A stretch of 64,000 nt of DNA, from NCBI RefSeq assembly GCF_029664245.1, contig NZ_JANAIE010000006.1:96935-160934 (forward strand), written 5' to 3'. Positions within the stretch are counted from its first letter, which is position 1. Every line of letters begins with the position of its first letter. The notes under the pieces were generated by a model. That model searched no databases, was not told the DNA's origin, and was given only the letters and a program-made list of their open reading frames with translations. Both the position numbers and the translations under genes were made by a program. Source of the DNA: Profundicola chukchiensis (GTDB lineage: Bacteria > Bacteroidota > Bacteroidia > Flavobacteriales > Weeksellaceae). This document shows positions 1-9,243 of this stretch, piece after piece.

Positions 1-623
1 TTTTTAATGCTTTTTCTAAAGTTTCTCTTATCGAGTTTTTTGTCCAAAATCAGTTCATGAAGTTGTTGTAATTGACCTAAGGTGAATTTCTTAGGCAGTA
101 ACTCAAAACTAATATGATTATTTTCTGTGTCAGCTCTTAAATGCTCTAAAGCATAATCTAAAATCTCATTGTGGTCAAAAGCCAAGTCTGGAATGTCATT
201 TACATCTACCCAATCTGTATTTTTAGCAAATGAAGAAGCTACAGGGTTGAAGTCTTCCATTCTAACTAGCGAATAGTAACCAATAGTAACAATATGAGCA
301 TCAGGGTCTTTTCTTACCTGTCTCAACCATTGAGAATCCTTCTCGCCTTTGGTTCGGTTTGGATTCCCAAAAGCATGAAATTGCTTAAGATATAATCCTT
401 GAATTCCGGTAAGTTCTTTTAAAACGCGATTAGCTGCTTCATCTAGATCCTCTCCAATATAAACATGATCTCCAGGAAGAGCAGACATAGGAATGTGTGT
501 CTCGCTTAATTTATCTTGTTCTATCAATAATACTTTTAACTGGTTGTCATCGAAGCCGAAAACAACACAATCAACTGAAATATTCAAAAAGTTTCTTTCA
601 CTCACAGTTATTGGGCGTTGCAT
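1..623 (-). CDS. NUDIX-domain transcriptional regulator (NrtR/AraR-like), 3' end cut by window
   Basis: Read from the minus strand, this frame opens at the ATG at 623 (MQRPITVSERNFLNISVDCV) and stays open to the window edge, about 207 codons. Residues ~10-145 form a NUDIX-like fold. The NUDIX box is degenerate: around GEDLDEAANRVLKELTG the usual REXXEE glutamates are not all present, which argues for a ligand-binding regulator rather than a hydrolase. The end (ELLPKKFTLGQLQQLHELIL, then a basic helix) looks like the winged-helix DNA-binding domain of NrtR-type regulators. It is divergent from pfkA, so control of nearby sugar genes is plausible but inferred. The extreme C-terminus lies outside the window. 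Confidence 0.8.
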   Translation of the reverse strand, partial: MQRPITVSERNFLNISVDCVVFGFDDNQLKVLLIEQDKLSETHIPMSALPGDHVYIGEDLDEAANRVLKELTGIQGLYLKQFHAFGNPNRTKGEKDSQWLRQVRKDPDAHIVTIGYYSLVRMEDFNPVASSFAKNTDWVDVNDIPDLAFDHNEILDYALEHLRADTENNHISFELLPKKFTLGQLQQLHELILDKKLDKRNFRKSIK

Positions 624-628
624 TTACA

Positions 629-658
629 CAAAGGTAAAATATATCTTATTATATTCAA
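629..658 (-). promoter_or_regulatory. Bacteroidota-type promoter of the NUDIX regulator
   Basis: On the minus strand a TTG (658-656) is followed by exactly 19 bases and then TACCTTTG (636-629), a full match to the Bacteroidota TTG-N19-TAnnTTTG consensus. The -7 box ends only five bases before the ATG at 623, so the transcript is probably leaderless or nearly so. Confidence 0.65.
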
Positions 659-703
659 CCTTTGCCACGAAAGATTATTATATTTGTGCTCTAAATCTGT
701 TAA

Positions 704-1690
704 ATGGCAAAATCGGATATTAAAACCATTGGAGTTGTAACTTCGGGTGGAGATGCACCAGGCATGAACGCCGCCTTAAGGGCAGTTGTTAGAGCTTGTT
801 CTTATTACAAGTTAAGATGTAAGGGTATCAGATTAGGTTATGAAGGATTAATTACCAACAACATTGTTGAGTTAGGTCCTCGTAGCGTAAGTAATATCAT
901 CAACAGAGGTGGTACGATTTTAAAAACAGCTCGTTGTGCTGAGTTTAGAACCGAAGAAGGCCGAAAAAAAGCCTACGAAAACATTAAAAAGAATGAAATC
1001 GATGCCTTAATTGTCATTGGTGGAGATGGTTCTTTTACCGGTGCCCATAATTTTGAAAAAGAATTCGGGATTCCAACTTTGGGAGTTCCTGGTACTATCG
1101 ATAATGATATTTTCGGAACAGATAATACCATTGGCTATGATACAGCCTTGAATACGGTAATTAATGCCATAGACAAAATTAGAGATACAGCTACTTCCCA
1201 CAATCGAATGTTCTTTATCGAGGTAATGGGTAGAGATGCTGGTTTTATTGCATTGAATAGTGGTATTGCATCCGGAGCTCAGGATATTTTAATCCCAGAA
1301 AAGAAAGACGAAATCGAAGAATTGTTTGAAGCGATTCAAAGAGGTGAAAAAGCAGGTAAGTTATCAAACATTATAGTTGTAGCCGAAGGCGAGGAGCTAG
1401 GTGGTGTTTATGATTTAGCTAAATTTACCAAAATGAAATATCCTAAGTACGATATTAGAGTTACCGTATTAGGACATATTCAGCGTGGTGGCGAACCAAC
1501 TTGTGCAGATAGAGTCTTGGCAAGTAGGTTGGGAGTTGCTGCGGTAGAAGGTTTAATGGAAGGAAGAAGTTCTGTCATGGCAGGAATTAGAAGTAACAAT
1601 GTTGTATTTACTCCTTTCGATGAAGCCATTGTTAAACAAAACGTAATCAATAATGAATTAATCAGAATTGCAGATATTCTGGCTAGATAA
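704..1690 (+). CDS. pfkA: ATP-dependent 6-phosphofructokinase
   Basis: Phosphorylates fructose-6-phosphate to fructose-1,6-bisphosphate, the committed step of glycolysis. The 328 residues match the bacterial PfkA length. Visible motifs are the ATP-binding TSGGDAPGMNAALR (13-26), IGGDGSFTGA (105-114), the catalytic GTIDND with general base D133, and MGRDAG (175-180) for sugar phosphate binding. The start ATG follows an AT-rich leader; TATATTTG at 679-686 fits a -7 box, but no TTG is correctly spaced. gapA follows after 29 bases with no terminator, so the two glycolytic genes form an operon. Confidence 0.97.
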   Translation: MAKSDIKTIGVVTSGGDAPGMNAALRAVVRACSYYKLRCKGIRLGYEGLITNNIVELGPRSVSNIINRGGTILKTARCAEFRTEEGRKKAYENIKKNEIDALIVIGGDGSFTGAHNFEKEFGIPTLGVPGTIDNDIFGTDNTIGYDTALNTVINAIDKIRDTATSHNRMFFIEVMGRDAGFIALNSGIASGAQDILIPEKKDEIEELFEAIQRGEKAGKLSNIIVVAEGEELGGVYDLAKFTKMKYPKYDIRVTVLGHIQRGGEPTCADRVLASRLGVAAVEGLMEGRSSVMAGIRSNNVVFTPFDEAIVKQNVINNELIRIADILAR

Positions 1691-1719
1691 ATTTTTATAA
1701 TACTAAAACTTAAATTATT

Positions 1720-2739
1720 ATGTCAAAAGTAAAAGTTGCTATTAACGGATTCGGTCGAATTGGTCGATTAGCCTTTAGATTAATGGAGGATTCTCCTGAA
1801 TTCGATATTGTAGCTATCAATGATTTGACGGATGCCAAAACTTTAGGTCATTTGTTGAAATACGATTCAACACAAGGAAAATTCAAAACTGACTCTTTAG
1901 AAGTTAAAGAAAATTCACTTGTTGTAGACGGTAGAGAAATCACTATTTATTCTGAAAGAAATCCAGAGGATCTTCCTTGGGGTGACTTAGGAGTAGATGT
2001 TGTTTTAGAGTGTACTGGAGTATTCAGTTCTAAAGAAGGCGCAAGCAAGCATATTACTGCTGGAGCAAAGAAAGTTATTATTTCTGCACCAGGTAAAGGT
2101 GATATGAAGACAGTTGTATTTAACGTAAACCACGATATCTTAGACGGTTCTGAAACAGTTCTTTCAGGTGCATCTTGTACTACAAACTGTTTAGCACCAG
2201 TTGCTAAAGTATTAAACGATAAATTCGGTTTAATCTCAGGTTTAATGACAACTGTACATGGTTATACAAACGACCAAAACACGTTAGACGGTCCACACAA
2301 AGACTTAAGAAGAGCAAGAGCAGCAGCAGTTAATATCGTTCCTACAACTACAGGAGCTGCAGCAGCAGTTGGTTTAGTTTTACCTGAATTAAAAGGTAAA
2401 TTAGACGGTATGGCTTTACGTGTACCAGTTGCTACAGGATCTTTAATTGACTTAACTGTTTTATTAGAGAAAAACGTTACAGTTGATGAGGTTAATAATG
2501 CTATTAAAGAAGCTGCTGATGGAGCGTTAAAAGATACTTTAGGATATACTTACGATCCAATCGTTTCTACTGATATCATTGGAATCGAAAATGGTTCTTA
2601 CTTCGATATGCTTTCTACAACTGTTCAAGACGTAGATGGTAAACAACAAGTAAAAGTTATTTCTTGGTACGATAACGAAATGTCTTATACAGCTCAATTA
2701 GTAAGATTAACTAAATATTTTGCTAACTTGATGTCGTAA
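1720..2739 (+). CDS. gapA: Type I glyceraldehyde-3-phosphate dehydrogenase
   Basis: Oxidises glyceraldehyde-3-phosphate to 1,3-bisphosphoglycerate with NAD. The 339 residues start with the Rossmann glycine motif INGFGRIGR (8-16). The active-site segment SGASCTTNC contains catalytic C153, and H180 in TTVHGYT is the partner. D35 in AINDLTD sits where NAD-specific enzymes carry an acidic residue, suggesting NAD rather than NADP. It is the second gene of the pfkA-gapA operon and is followed by a clear hairpin terminator. Confidence 0.97.
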   Translation: MSKVKVAINGFGRIGRLAFRLMEDSPEFDIVAINDLTDAKTLGHLLKYDSTQGKFKTDSLEVKENSLVVDGREITIYSERNPEDLPWGDLGVDVVLECTGVFSSKEGASKHITAGAKKVIISAPGKGDMKTVVFNVNHDILDGSETVLSGASCTTNCLAPVAKVLNDKFGLISGLMTTVHGYTNDQNTLDGPHKDLRRARAAAVNIVPTTTGAAAAVGLVLPELKGKLDGMALRVPVATGSLIDLTVLLEKNVTVDEVNNAIKEAADGALKDTLGYTYDPIVSTDIIGIENGSYFDMLSTTVQDVDGKQQVKVISWYDNEMSYTAQLVRLTKYFANLMS

Positions 2740-2765
2740 TCAAAAACAAAATAATTTCTTATTTG

Positions 2766-2800
2766 AATGGCGGTAAATTTAATTTTATCGCCATTTTTTT
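2766..2800 (+). terminator. Rho-independent terminator of pfkA-gapA
   Basis: The inverted repeat AATGGCGGTAAA / TTTATCGCCATT (one G-U pair) is closed by a short AT loop and followed by a run of T. It lies 26 bases after the gapA stop. Confidence 0.8.
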
Positions 2801-2921
2801 ATACTTCTTAAACTTAAATAAATTTACATTTTGTTTAAAATTTTGATTCTTAGATTTTTCACGAAAATCTTTGTAAGTGTATAATTTACATTTACTATCT
2901 TTATTGAAATTTTAGGTAAAA

Positions 2922-3887
2922 ATGACGTTAGTTCAAGAGCATAAACAATTCGCTTTAGGTATAGATATAGGTGGCACCAATACTAAGTATGGTTTGGTAA
3001 ACCAACGAGGTGAGGTTTTGTTAAAAGGCAAGATTAAAACCAAAGGCTATCCAGATGTGAAAGACTTTATCGAGGTTTTATATCAAACCATTTCACCCGA
3101 AGTAGAGAAAATGTCTAAAGAATCTAACTTCGTTGGAATAGGTGTGGGGGCTCCTAACGGAAATTACTATAATGGAACGATAGAAGATGCTACCAACCTA
3201 GAATGGAAAGGTGTGATACCTTTTACAGATTATATGTCGGAGAAATTTGGTGTGCCTTGTAGGATTACCAATGATGCTAATGCGGCTGCTTTGGGCGAAA
3301 TGATGTATGGTGCTGCGCGCGGCATGAAGGATTTCATTATGATTACGCTTGGTACAGGGGTTGGCTCTGGAATCGTTTGTAATGGAAGTTTAGTTTACGG
3401 CTCCGATGGTTTTGCTGGTGAATTAGGTCATACGATTGTTAAACCTAATGGAAGAAAACATTGGAATACAGGTTCAGAAGGGAGTCTAGAAGCTTATGCC
3501 TCAGCTACAGGGATTACGATTACAGCTAAAAAATTAAGAGCTGAGTTTCCAGATTCAATGCTAAACGAATATCCTGAAGAGGAAATTAATGCTAAAACGG
3601 TTCATGATTGTTGTTTAAAAGGTGATCCGATAGCCATTGAAGTATTTAGGTATACAGGTCAGAAACTGGGTGAAGCTTTGGCCAATTTTGTTATGTTTTC
3701 TTCGCCTGAAGCTATATTGCTTTTTGGCGGTGTTATTAAGGCTGGTGATTTTATCATGAAACCCACTAAATTGCACATGGAAAGAAACTTATTGCCTATT
3801 TTTCGTGGAAAGGTTAAGCTTATTTTTAGTGAATTAGACGAAGCCGACGCTGCTATTTTAGGAGCAAGTGCTATGGTTTGGGTTTAA
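2922..3887 (+). CDS. ROK-family sugar kinase, probable glucokinase
   Basis: A cytoplasmic sugar kinase of the ROK family (321 aa). The phosphate-binding motif GIDIGGTNTKYGLV is near residue 14, and the ROK signature region contains TLGTGVGSGIV and GELGHTIV with the sugar-binding E and H. The segment where most ROK kinases hold a zinc-binding CxCGxxGCxE reads HWNTGSEGSLEAYASATG here, so all three cysteines are replaced. Glucose is the likely substrate, inferred from the adjacent glycolytic genes. It precedes a BadF-type kinase by 32 bases, so the two kinases are probably co-transcribed. Confidence 0.85.
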   Translation: MTLVQEHKQFALGIDIGGTNTKYGLVNQRGEVLLKGKIKTKGYPDVKDFIEVLYQTISPEVEKMSKESNFVGIGVGAPNGNYYNGTIEDATNLEWKGVIPFTDYMSEKFGVPCRITNDANAAALGEMMYGAARGMKDFIMITLGTGVGSGIVCNGSLVYGSDGFAGELGHTIVKPNGRKHWNTGSEGSLEAYASATGITITAKKLRAEFPDSMLNEYPEEEINAKTVHDCCLKGDPIAIEVFRYTGQKLGEALANFVMFSSPEAILLFGGVIKAGDFIMKPTKLHMERNLLPIFRGKVKLIFSELDEADAAILGASAMVWV

Positions 3888-3919
3888 TTATTTTATCTTT
3901 AAGCTAAATTTAATTCTAA

Positions 3920-4762
3920 ATGATTGGCATTGTTGATAGTGGTTCTACCAAAGCAGATTTTGTAATTCTAGATGATAATGGTATTGAGTTAAAACGACTT
4001 GGTACGGCTGGATTTAATCCTCTATTTATTACATCCGAAGAGGTTGCTAAAGCTTTAAAGGAGAATTCAATTTTAACTTCATTGGCATCAAAAATCAAAG
4101 AAATCCACTTTTTCGGAGCAGGCTGTCGTTCTGCTGAATTGAATCAAATTATAAAAGACGGTTTTCAAAAGGTTTTTAATCAAGCTCAACTCAACGTAGA
4201 TAGTGATTTGTTGGCGGCTTGCTATGCAGTCTATGATAATCAGCCCACTATGGTTGGAATCTTAGGAACTGGTTCTAATTCATGCTATTTTGATGGTCAA
4301 AATGTGGTAAAAGAAACACCTTCAATTGGTTTTATTTTAGGAGACGAAGGCGCAGGAAATCATATTGGAAGAAGTTTGTTAAGAGCTTATTATACCAAAA
4401 AATTACCTGAATATTTAAGGCTTAAATTCAATGAGCAATACAATTTATCGGTTCAAGAATTATTAGAAAATATTCATCGCAAAGCTTTTCCTAATGCTTA
4501 TTTAGCAAGTTTTAATGAGTTTGCTTTTGAGTTTAAGGAAGATGCATTCATGAAAGAATTAATTAAAGATTGCTTTCGTGGGTATTTTATTTATCAAGTA
4601 GAGCCTTATCACAAATATGATTGCAAGGAAATCAGCTTTATTGGTTCTATTGCCTTTTATTATCAAGACTTAATTCAAGAAGTTGCACAAGAATTTGACT
4701 TTAAAGTCAATAAAACCCTACAAAAACCTATTGATGGTTTAGTGGACTATTTTAGTAGATAG
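3920..4762 (+). CDS. BadF/BadG/BcrA/BcrD-type ATPase, probable N-acetylglucosamine kinase
   Basis: This 280-residue protein has the actin/hexokinase-fold pattern of the BadF ATPase family. The N-terminal phosphate motif is IVDSGSTKADFVILDD, followed by FFGAGCRS (~68-75), GILGTGSNSC (~112) and FILGDEGAGNHIG (~138). Short bacterial members of this family are usually N-acetylglucosamine or related amino-sugar kinases; the substrate here is inferred from that. It follows the ROK kinase in the same direction. I see no strong terminator before the convergent NlpC/P60 gene 60 bases downstream. Confidence 0.8.
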   Translation: MIGIVDSGSTKADFVILDDNGIELKRLGTAGFNPLFITSEEVAKALKENSILTSLASKIKEIHFFGAGCRSAELNQIIKDGFQKVFNQAQLNVDSDLLAACYAVYDNQPTMVGILGTGSNSCYFDGQNVVKETPSIGFILGDEGAGNHIGRSLLRAYYTKKLPEYLRLKFNEQYNLSVQELLENIHRKAFPNAYLASFNEFAFEFKEDAFMKELIKDCFRGYFIYQVEPYHKYDCKEISFIGSIAFYYQDLIQEVAQEFDFKVNKTLQKPIDGLVDYFSR

Positions 4763-4823
4763 TTAGTTATAGCAAAAATTTAATAAAACGATTTAGTGAG
4801 TTTTAAATCTAAGATCAATAATT

Positions 4824-5588
4824 TCAATCAATTATTCTCTTAATAAATCGCAATTTATGAGAATATCGTTGAGAATCTGTATTAAAAATTCCTGTAGAAT
4901 CTAAAGGGTCAATTCTCACTTTTCCATGTGCATGAATAATCTTTTGATCTTCCAAAATGATTCCGACATGAATAATGTTACCTTCTTCATTATCAAAAAA
5001 AGCTAAGTCTCCTTCTTGGGCTTCTGCCACAAAACCTAGTACTTCACCTTTAGTAGCTTGTTGGCTTGCATCACGAGGTAAAGCAATGTTTTTTAATTTA
5101 TAGACTTGTTGAACCAAGCCAGAACAATCAATTCCAAAATTTGATTTTCCGCCCCATAAGTAAGGCGTATTCAAGTAGAGTTTGGCCAAATCAGCAATAG
5201 AAGTTTCGTTTCTAGTAGCGTCTAAACTTTCACCTAAATACTCAAAACTTTTGCCACCGAAATTTATTTTTTGATCTTCATTAGCATAAATATGTGCCGC
5301 CAAAGTTAGCGTACATGGATTTTCATCGTCAATCATTAAATTAAATAAATCCGAAGAATATTGTGTCGTACTTAGTTGTTGATACTCTGCTAAAGAAACC
5401 TCTTTAATCAACTTCGGGTCTACCCAACCAACATATGAGTCATAATCGGCCATGATTTTAAGCCACTTTTCTTGTACAGCAATAATTTCAACTTTTTCAC
5501 CAAACAAGAGTTGCGTCACCATTTCCGAACGGTCACTTGCCTCGGCTCTAACGGGCGCCACACTAACTATACAAACTCCGTATTTCAT
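4824..5588 (-). CDS. NlpC/P60 family cysteine peptidase with N-terminal SH3-like domain
   Basis: A probable cytoplasmic murein-peptide hydrolase of the YkfC type, which cleaves gamma-D-glutamyl to diamino-acid bonds during cell-wall recycling. Residues 1-~60 form an SH3b-like domain (APVRAEASDRSEMVTQLLFG, then YVGWVD). The C-terminal ~125 residues are the catalytic domain, with C155 in FGIDCSGLV, H207 in IIHVGII, and a third histidine near H219 in IIHAHGKVRID. There is no signal peptide, which fits recycling inside the cell. Its start overlaps the stop of the upstream O-methyltransferase by four bases, so the two are translationally coupled. Confidence 0.88.
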   Translation of the reverse strand: MKYGVCIVSVAPVRAEASDRSEMVTQLLFGEKVEIIAVQEKWLKIMADYDSYVGWVDPKLIKEVSLAEYQQLSTTQYSSDLFNLMIDDENPCTLTLAAHIYANEDQKINFGGKSFEYLGESLDATRNETSIADLAKLYLNTPYLWGGKSNFGIDCSGLVQQVYKLKNIALPRDASQQATKGEVLGFVAEAQEGDLAFFDNEEGNIIHVGIILEDQKIIHAHGKVRIDPLDSTGIFNTDSQRYSHKLRFIKRIID

Positions 5589-6235
5589 TTTTTTCTGATT
5601 AAACTTATACCATCTCTAAGAGGTAATAATATCACATCAACACGACTATCTTGTGCCACGTGTTGGTTGAAATCAAATAATGCTTTGGTCATCTTATCTT
5701 TGGGAGCAATTTCTTCTAAAACCTTGCCTTTCCACAGCGTGTTGTCGGCTAAAATTACACCACCTGGATTTAATCTTGGTACTAATAATTCAAAATAATC
5801 TATGTACTGCTTTTTGTTCGCATCTAAAAAGACTAAATCAAAGGTTTCTTCAGTTTTCTCTAGATATTGAACCGCGTCTCCAATAAGGCTTTCAATCTGA
5901 TTATCATATCCAGATTCAGTGAAGTAGGGTTGATAAAAATTCTTTAAATCTGAATTAATATCAATGGTAGTGATTTTACAATCTTTTCTAAGGCCTTCTG
6001 CTAAACAAAGCGTAGCATAACCTGTAAAAGTTCCAATTTCTAGGATATGTTCAGGTTTTAAAATCTTAGACATAATGCTAAGAAATCTACCTTGTACATG
6101 TCCCGAAATCATATGATGCTGAGAAAACTCTTCAACCGTTTGAGTTCTTAATTTTTTAAGTAAAGCCGGCTCTGGACTAGAATTTAATTCTAAGTACTGA
6201 TCAAGCCATTCGTTTTGAAAATCTCTTTCTCCCAT
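5585..6235 (-). CDS. SAM-dependent O-methyltransferase (catechol/caffeoyl-CoA OMT family 3)
   Basis: The 216 residues include the SAM-binding loop ILEIGTFTGYATLCLAEGL (~70-88) and the metal-binding segment LVFLDANKKQYIDYF, followed by GGVILADNTLW. This DAN...DN pattern is typical of divalent-cation-dependent OMTs such as the bacterial YrrM group. The physiological substrate cannot be read from sequence. It is the first gene of a two-gene minus-strand operon with the NlpC/P60 peptidase. Confidence 0.9.
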   Translation of the reverse strand: MGERDFQNEWLDQYLELNSSPEPALLKKLRTQTVEEFSQHHMISGHVQGRFLSIMSKILKPEHILEIGTFTGYATLCLAEGLRKDCKITTIDINSDLKNFYQPYFTESGYDNQIESLIGDAVQYLEKTEETFDLVFLDANKKQYIDYFELLVPRLNPGGVILADNTLWKGKVLEEIAPKDKMTKALFDFNQHVAQDSRVDVILLPLRDGISLIRKK

Positions 6236-6366
6236 ACATTAACAAATATAATCAAATTATTCTTCTATGTTAAAGTAATCTAATTTTTATAAATGAAGAG
6301 CTAATGATGGATTTAAATTTAATATAACACTTTGCCCAATCGCTAAATATTTGATAAAACTAAGTT

Positions 6367-6393
6367 TTGATTTCTAGTTTGCTTCTAAATTTG
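6367..6393 (+). promoter_or_regulatory. Probable promoter of the scoA-scoB operon
   Basis: A TTG at 6367-6369 is followed by 16 bases and TAAATTTG (6386-6393), a full match to the Bacteroidota -7 box. The spacing is shorter than the usual ~19. A leader of about 25 bases precedes the scoA ATG. Confidence 0.45.
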
Positions 6394-6423
6394 TATTTTT
6401 AAGCACATTAAAAATTTAATTTT

Positions 6424-7128
6424 ATGATTAGCAAAAAAGTGGACAATGTTCAAGAAGCTTTGGACGGGGTTCAAGATGGTATGACAATCATGTTAGGTGG
6501 TTTTGGCTTATGCGGTATTCCAGAGAATTCTATTAGTGAATTAGTTAAAAAGGATGTGAAGCACTTAACTTGTATATCCAATAATGCTGGTGTTGATGAT
6601 TTTGGATTGGGATTGTTATTGCAAAAGAAACAAATAGATACAATGATTTCTTCTTATGTAGGAGAAAATGCTGAATTCGAACGTCAAATGTTGAGTGGTG
6701 AGCTAGAAGTTATTTTAACTCCACAAGGAACTTTAGCAGAAAAATGTCGTGCAGCGCAAGTTGGTATTCCTGCATTCTTTACTCCGGCTGGTTATGGGAC
6801 TGAGGTAGCTGAAGGAAAGGAAACAAGAGAATTCGATGGGAAAATGTACGTTATGGAAGAAGCTTTTAAAGCAGATTTCTCTATCGTAAAAGCATGGAAA
6901 GGTGATGAAGCTGGTAATTTAGTATTTAAAGGAACAGCTAGAAACTTTAATCCTCCTATGTGTGGTGCAGCTAAAATTACAGTAGCAGAGGTAGAGGAGT
7001 TAGTTCCAGCAGGTGAGTTAGATCCTAATGAAATTCATATTCCTGGAATTTTTGTTCAAAGAATTTTCCAAGGTGAATCTTTCGAGAAGCGTATCGAGCA
7101 AAGAACTGTGAGAGAATCTAAAGCTTAA
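6424..7128 (+). CDS. scoA: Succinyl-CoA:3-ketoacid CoA-transferase subunit A
   Basis: The alpha subunit of a family I CoA transferase, which moves CoA between succinate and acetoacetate-type 3-oxoacids. The N-terminal coenzyme-binding motif [13 protein letters not shown] lies at ~21-33, and the length of 234 aa matches AtoD/ScoA. The B subunit follows after 25 bases in the same direction, so the heterodimer is made from one transcript. The exact acyl substrate (acetoacetate or another 3-oxoacid) is inferred from family. Confidence 0.93.
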   Translation: MISKKVDNVQEALDGVQDGMTIMLGGFGLCGIPENSISELVKKDVKHLTCISNNAGVDDFGLGLLLQKKQIDTMISSYVGENAEFERQMLSGELEVILTPQGTLAEKCRAAQVGIPAFFTPAGYGTEVAEGKETREFDGKMYVMEEAFKADFSIVKAWKGDEAGNLVFKGTARNFNPPMCGAAKITVAEVEELVPAGELDPNEIHIPGIFVQRIFQGESFEKRIEQRTVRESKA

Positions 7129-7153
7129 TCATTTAACCTAATAAATTAAAAAT

Positions 7154-7813
7154 ATGTCTTTAAATAAAAATCAAATAGCTCAACGAATTGCCAAGGAGGT
7201 TAAGGATGGTATGTACGTAAACTTAGGTATTGGTATCCCAACTTTGGTGGCGAACTTCGTGAGAGATGATATATCTGTTGAATTTCAAAGTGAAAACGGT
7301 CTTTTGGGTATGGGACCATTCCCTACCGAAGAGAATGTGGATGCAGATATTATTAATGCCGGAAAACAAACCGTAACTACATTGCCAGGTGCTAGTTTTT
7401 TCGATTCAGCTTTAAGTTTCGGAATGATTAGAGGTCAGCATGTGCATCTTACAATTCTAGGAGCAATGGAAGTTGCTGAGAATGGAGATATCGCCAACTG
7501 GAAAATCCCAGGTAAAATGGTGAAAGGAATGGGAGGTGCCATGGACTTAGTTTCTTCTGCCGAAAATATTATTGTTGCCATGATGCACACCAATCGAGCA
7601 GGTGAAAGTAAGTTGCTAAAAGAATGTTCTCTGCCTTTAACAGGTGTTAAATGTGTAAAGAAAATTGTTACCAATTTAGCTGTGATGGAAGTCATGCCAG
7701 AAGGCGGATTTAAATTGTTAGAAAGAGCTCCAGGAGTTTCGGTTGAAGAGATTCAAGCTGCGACAGAAGGTAAACTAGTTGTTGAAGGAGAAATTCCAGA
7801 GATGACTTTCTAA
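7154..7813 (+). CDS. scoB: Succinyl-CoA:3-ketoacid CoA-transferase subunit B
   Basis: The beta subunit (219 aa) carries the family I signature QSENGLLGMGPFP, with E47 as the catalytic glutamate that forms the glutamyl-CoA thioester. The glycine-rich NLGIGIPTLV (~23-32) and the C-terminal LLERAPGVSVEEIQAATEGK are also typical of ScoB/AtoA. It closes the scoAB operon and is followed by a hairpin terminator. Confidence 0.94.
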   Translation: MSLNKNQIAQRIAKEVKDGMYVNLGIGIPTLVANFVRDDISVEFQSENGLLGMGPFPTEENVDADIINAGKQTVTTLPGASFFDSALSFGMIRGQHVHLTILGAMEVAENGDIANWKIPGKMVKGMGGAMDLVSSAENIIVAMMHTNRAGESKLLKECSLPLTGVKCVKKIVTNLAVMEVMPEGGFKLLERAPGVSVEEIQAATEGKLVVEGEIPEMTF

Positions 7814-7840
7814 AAAAGTAAGAATTAGAATATAATATAA

Positions 7841-7885
7841 ATGGCTTTTCTCTTTCGCTGGATAGAGAAAGGTCATTTTTTTTTT
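7841..7885 (+). terminator. Rho-independent terminator after scoAB
   Basis: The imperfect inverted repeat ATGGCTTTTCTCT / AGAGAAAGGTCAT is followed by a run of about ten T, 28 bases after the scoB stop. Confidence 0.7.
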
Positions 7886-7923
7886 GGAATATAGATTGCA
7901 GACAAGAAATAAATCCTGCTTCA

Positions 7924-8640
7924 ATGTCTAAAGATCTGTCTAGCAAAATCATAGAATTCAATCAAAACTTAAATTATGATGGTGAGTTACCACAAGGTTT
8001 TAGGGTGATGAATCCATTTCTAGATTTGCCTGAAACGATGGAGGTGATGCAAGAATTCTATAAAAAGTTCTACAATGATAATAAAAAGAGAAGGTTCATT
8101 ATCGGTATCAACCCCAGTAGAAAAGGAGCGGGCATAACGGGTGTACCTTTTACCGATACCAAGAGACTAGAACATGTCTGTGGAATTAAAATGGAAAGTG
8201 TTCGAACACATGAGGTTTCTTCAGTTTTTTTATACGATGTAATCCAAGCCTATGGTGGGCCTGAGAAGTTTTATCAGGATTTTTATATCAACTCTCCATT
8301 TCCATTAGCCATTACAAAAAAAGCAAAAAATGGTAATTGGTTGAATGCTAATTACTACGACTACAGGGAATTGTTTGATATGACTAAGGACTTTATGATA
8401 GAATCTTTAAAACGACATATATCTTTGGGCTTAGACACTTCAGAAGTTTATATTTTGGGGAAAAAGAATGCGAAATTCATTGAAAAATTAAATCGAGAAG
8501 AAAAACTTTTTGATAAAATGGTGGTGTTAGATCACCCGCGCTACATTCAACAATACAAGTTTAAAGAAAGAGAGTTATATATAGACGAGTATATTTTGGC
8601 GCTACATCAAGAAAATGATGGCTTGGATGTTTACCTTTGA
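7924..8640 (+). CDS. SMUG2-type uracil-DNA glycosylase family protein (DUF4918)
   Basis: This 238-residue protein has the uracil-DNA glycosylase-fold motif IIGINPSRKGAGITGVPFTD near residue 60 and a C-terminal VVLDHPRYIQQYK in the place of the HPSP-like motif. This combination is typical of the SMUG2/DUF4918 group common in Bacteroidota, which is expected to remove uracil or damaged pyrimidines. The last few residues (LDVYL) run directly into the remnant of a TonB receptor, so the native C-terminus may have been altered by that rearrangement. The ATG at 7924 is preceded by the scoAB terminator, implying a separate transcript. Confidence 0.82.
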   Translation: MSKDLSSKIIEFNQNLNYDGELPQGFRVMNPFLDLPETMEVMQEFYKKFYNDNKKRRFIIGINPSRKGAGITGVPFTDTKRLEHVCGIKMESVRTHEVSSVFLYDVIQAYGGPEKFYQDFYINSPFPLAITKKAKNGNWLNANYYDYRELFDMTKDFMIESLKRHISLGLDTSEVYILGKKNAKFIEKLNREEKLFDKMVVLDHPRYIQQYKFKERELYIDEYILALHQENDGLDVYL

Positions 8641-8992
8641 TCTTGGGTGTAATTGGATTAGCAACAAAATTCAAACTTCAACGATTAACAAGTTCCTTGA
8701 CAATATTACCTTTCTAGATCTCAACTTTGCTTTTAGTCAGAAATTGAATTTTGACATAAGTTCAGAGCGTTATTGTTTTGGAAGCTTAGAAGGCAAAAAT
8801 GATTATTACTTTCTTGATTTAGATGCAAGATATGTTGTTAAGAAAAATAAGTTAACCTTTATGCTTTCTGGGAAAAACCTTTTGAACACGGATACTTTTA
8901 GAAGTGTTTCTATTAGTGATATTGGCAGTTCAACAAGTGAAGTCAGACTACTACCAAGATACCTCCTTTTAAAATTGGATTATCGGTTTTAA
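8641..8992 (+). pseudogene. Remnant of a TonB-dependent receptor (C-terminal beta-barrel strands)
   Basis: The frame ending at 8992 encodes the last ~110 residues of an outer-membrane TonB-dependent receptor: alternating beta strands, DLDARYVVKKNKLTFMLSGK, NLLNTDTFRS, and a terminal RYLLLKLDYRF ending in the aromatic residue typical of barrels. The plug domain and most of the barrel are absent. The only available ATG (8615) lies inside the preceding glycosylase gene in another frame. I therefore call it a decayed fragment left by a deletion. Confidence 0.75.
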
Positions 8993-9243
8993 ATAAATTA
9001 AAGTATTTATCAATTTTAGTTAAAGTGAAATACTAAGTTTAAAGATGCTATAGTCGCAGATAATATTTCCTTTTTTTCAATACTCTTAATTCAGTAAATT
9101 ATCTAAAAAAACTAATTTATATTAAAATTATTGCTAATAAGTTAATTAAAATACAATATTGTAATAAATTTAGTTGTAAATTCGTAATAATAAGCAACAC
9201 AAATAGAGACTGATTTTACTCAATTCTATTTGGCCAATTTATT

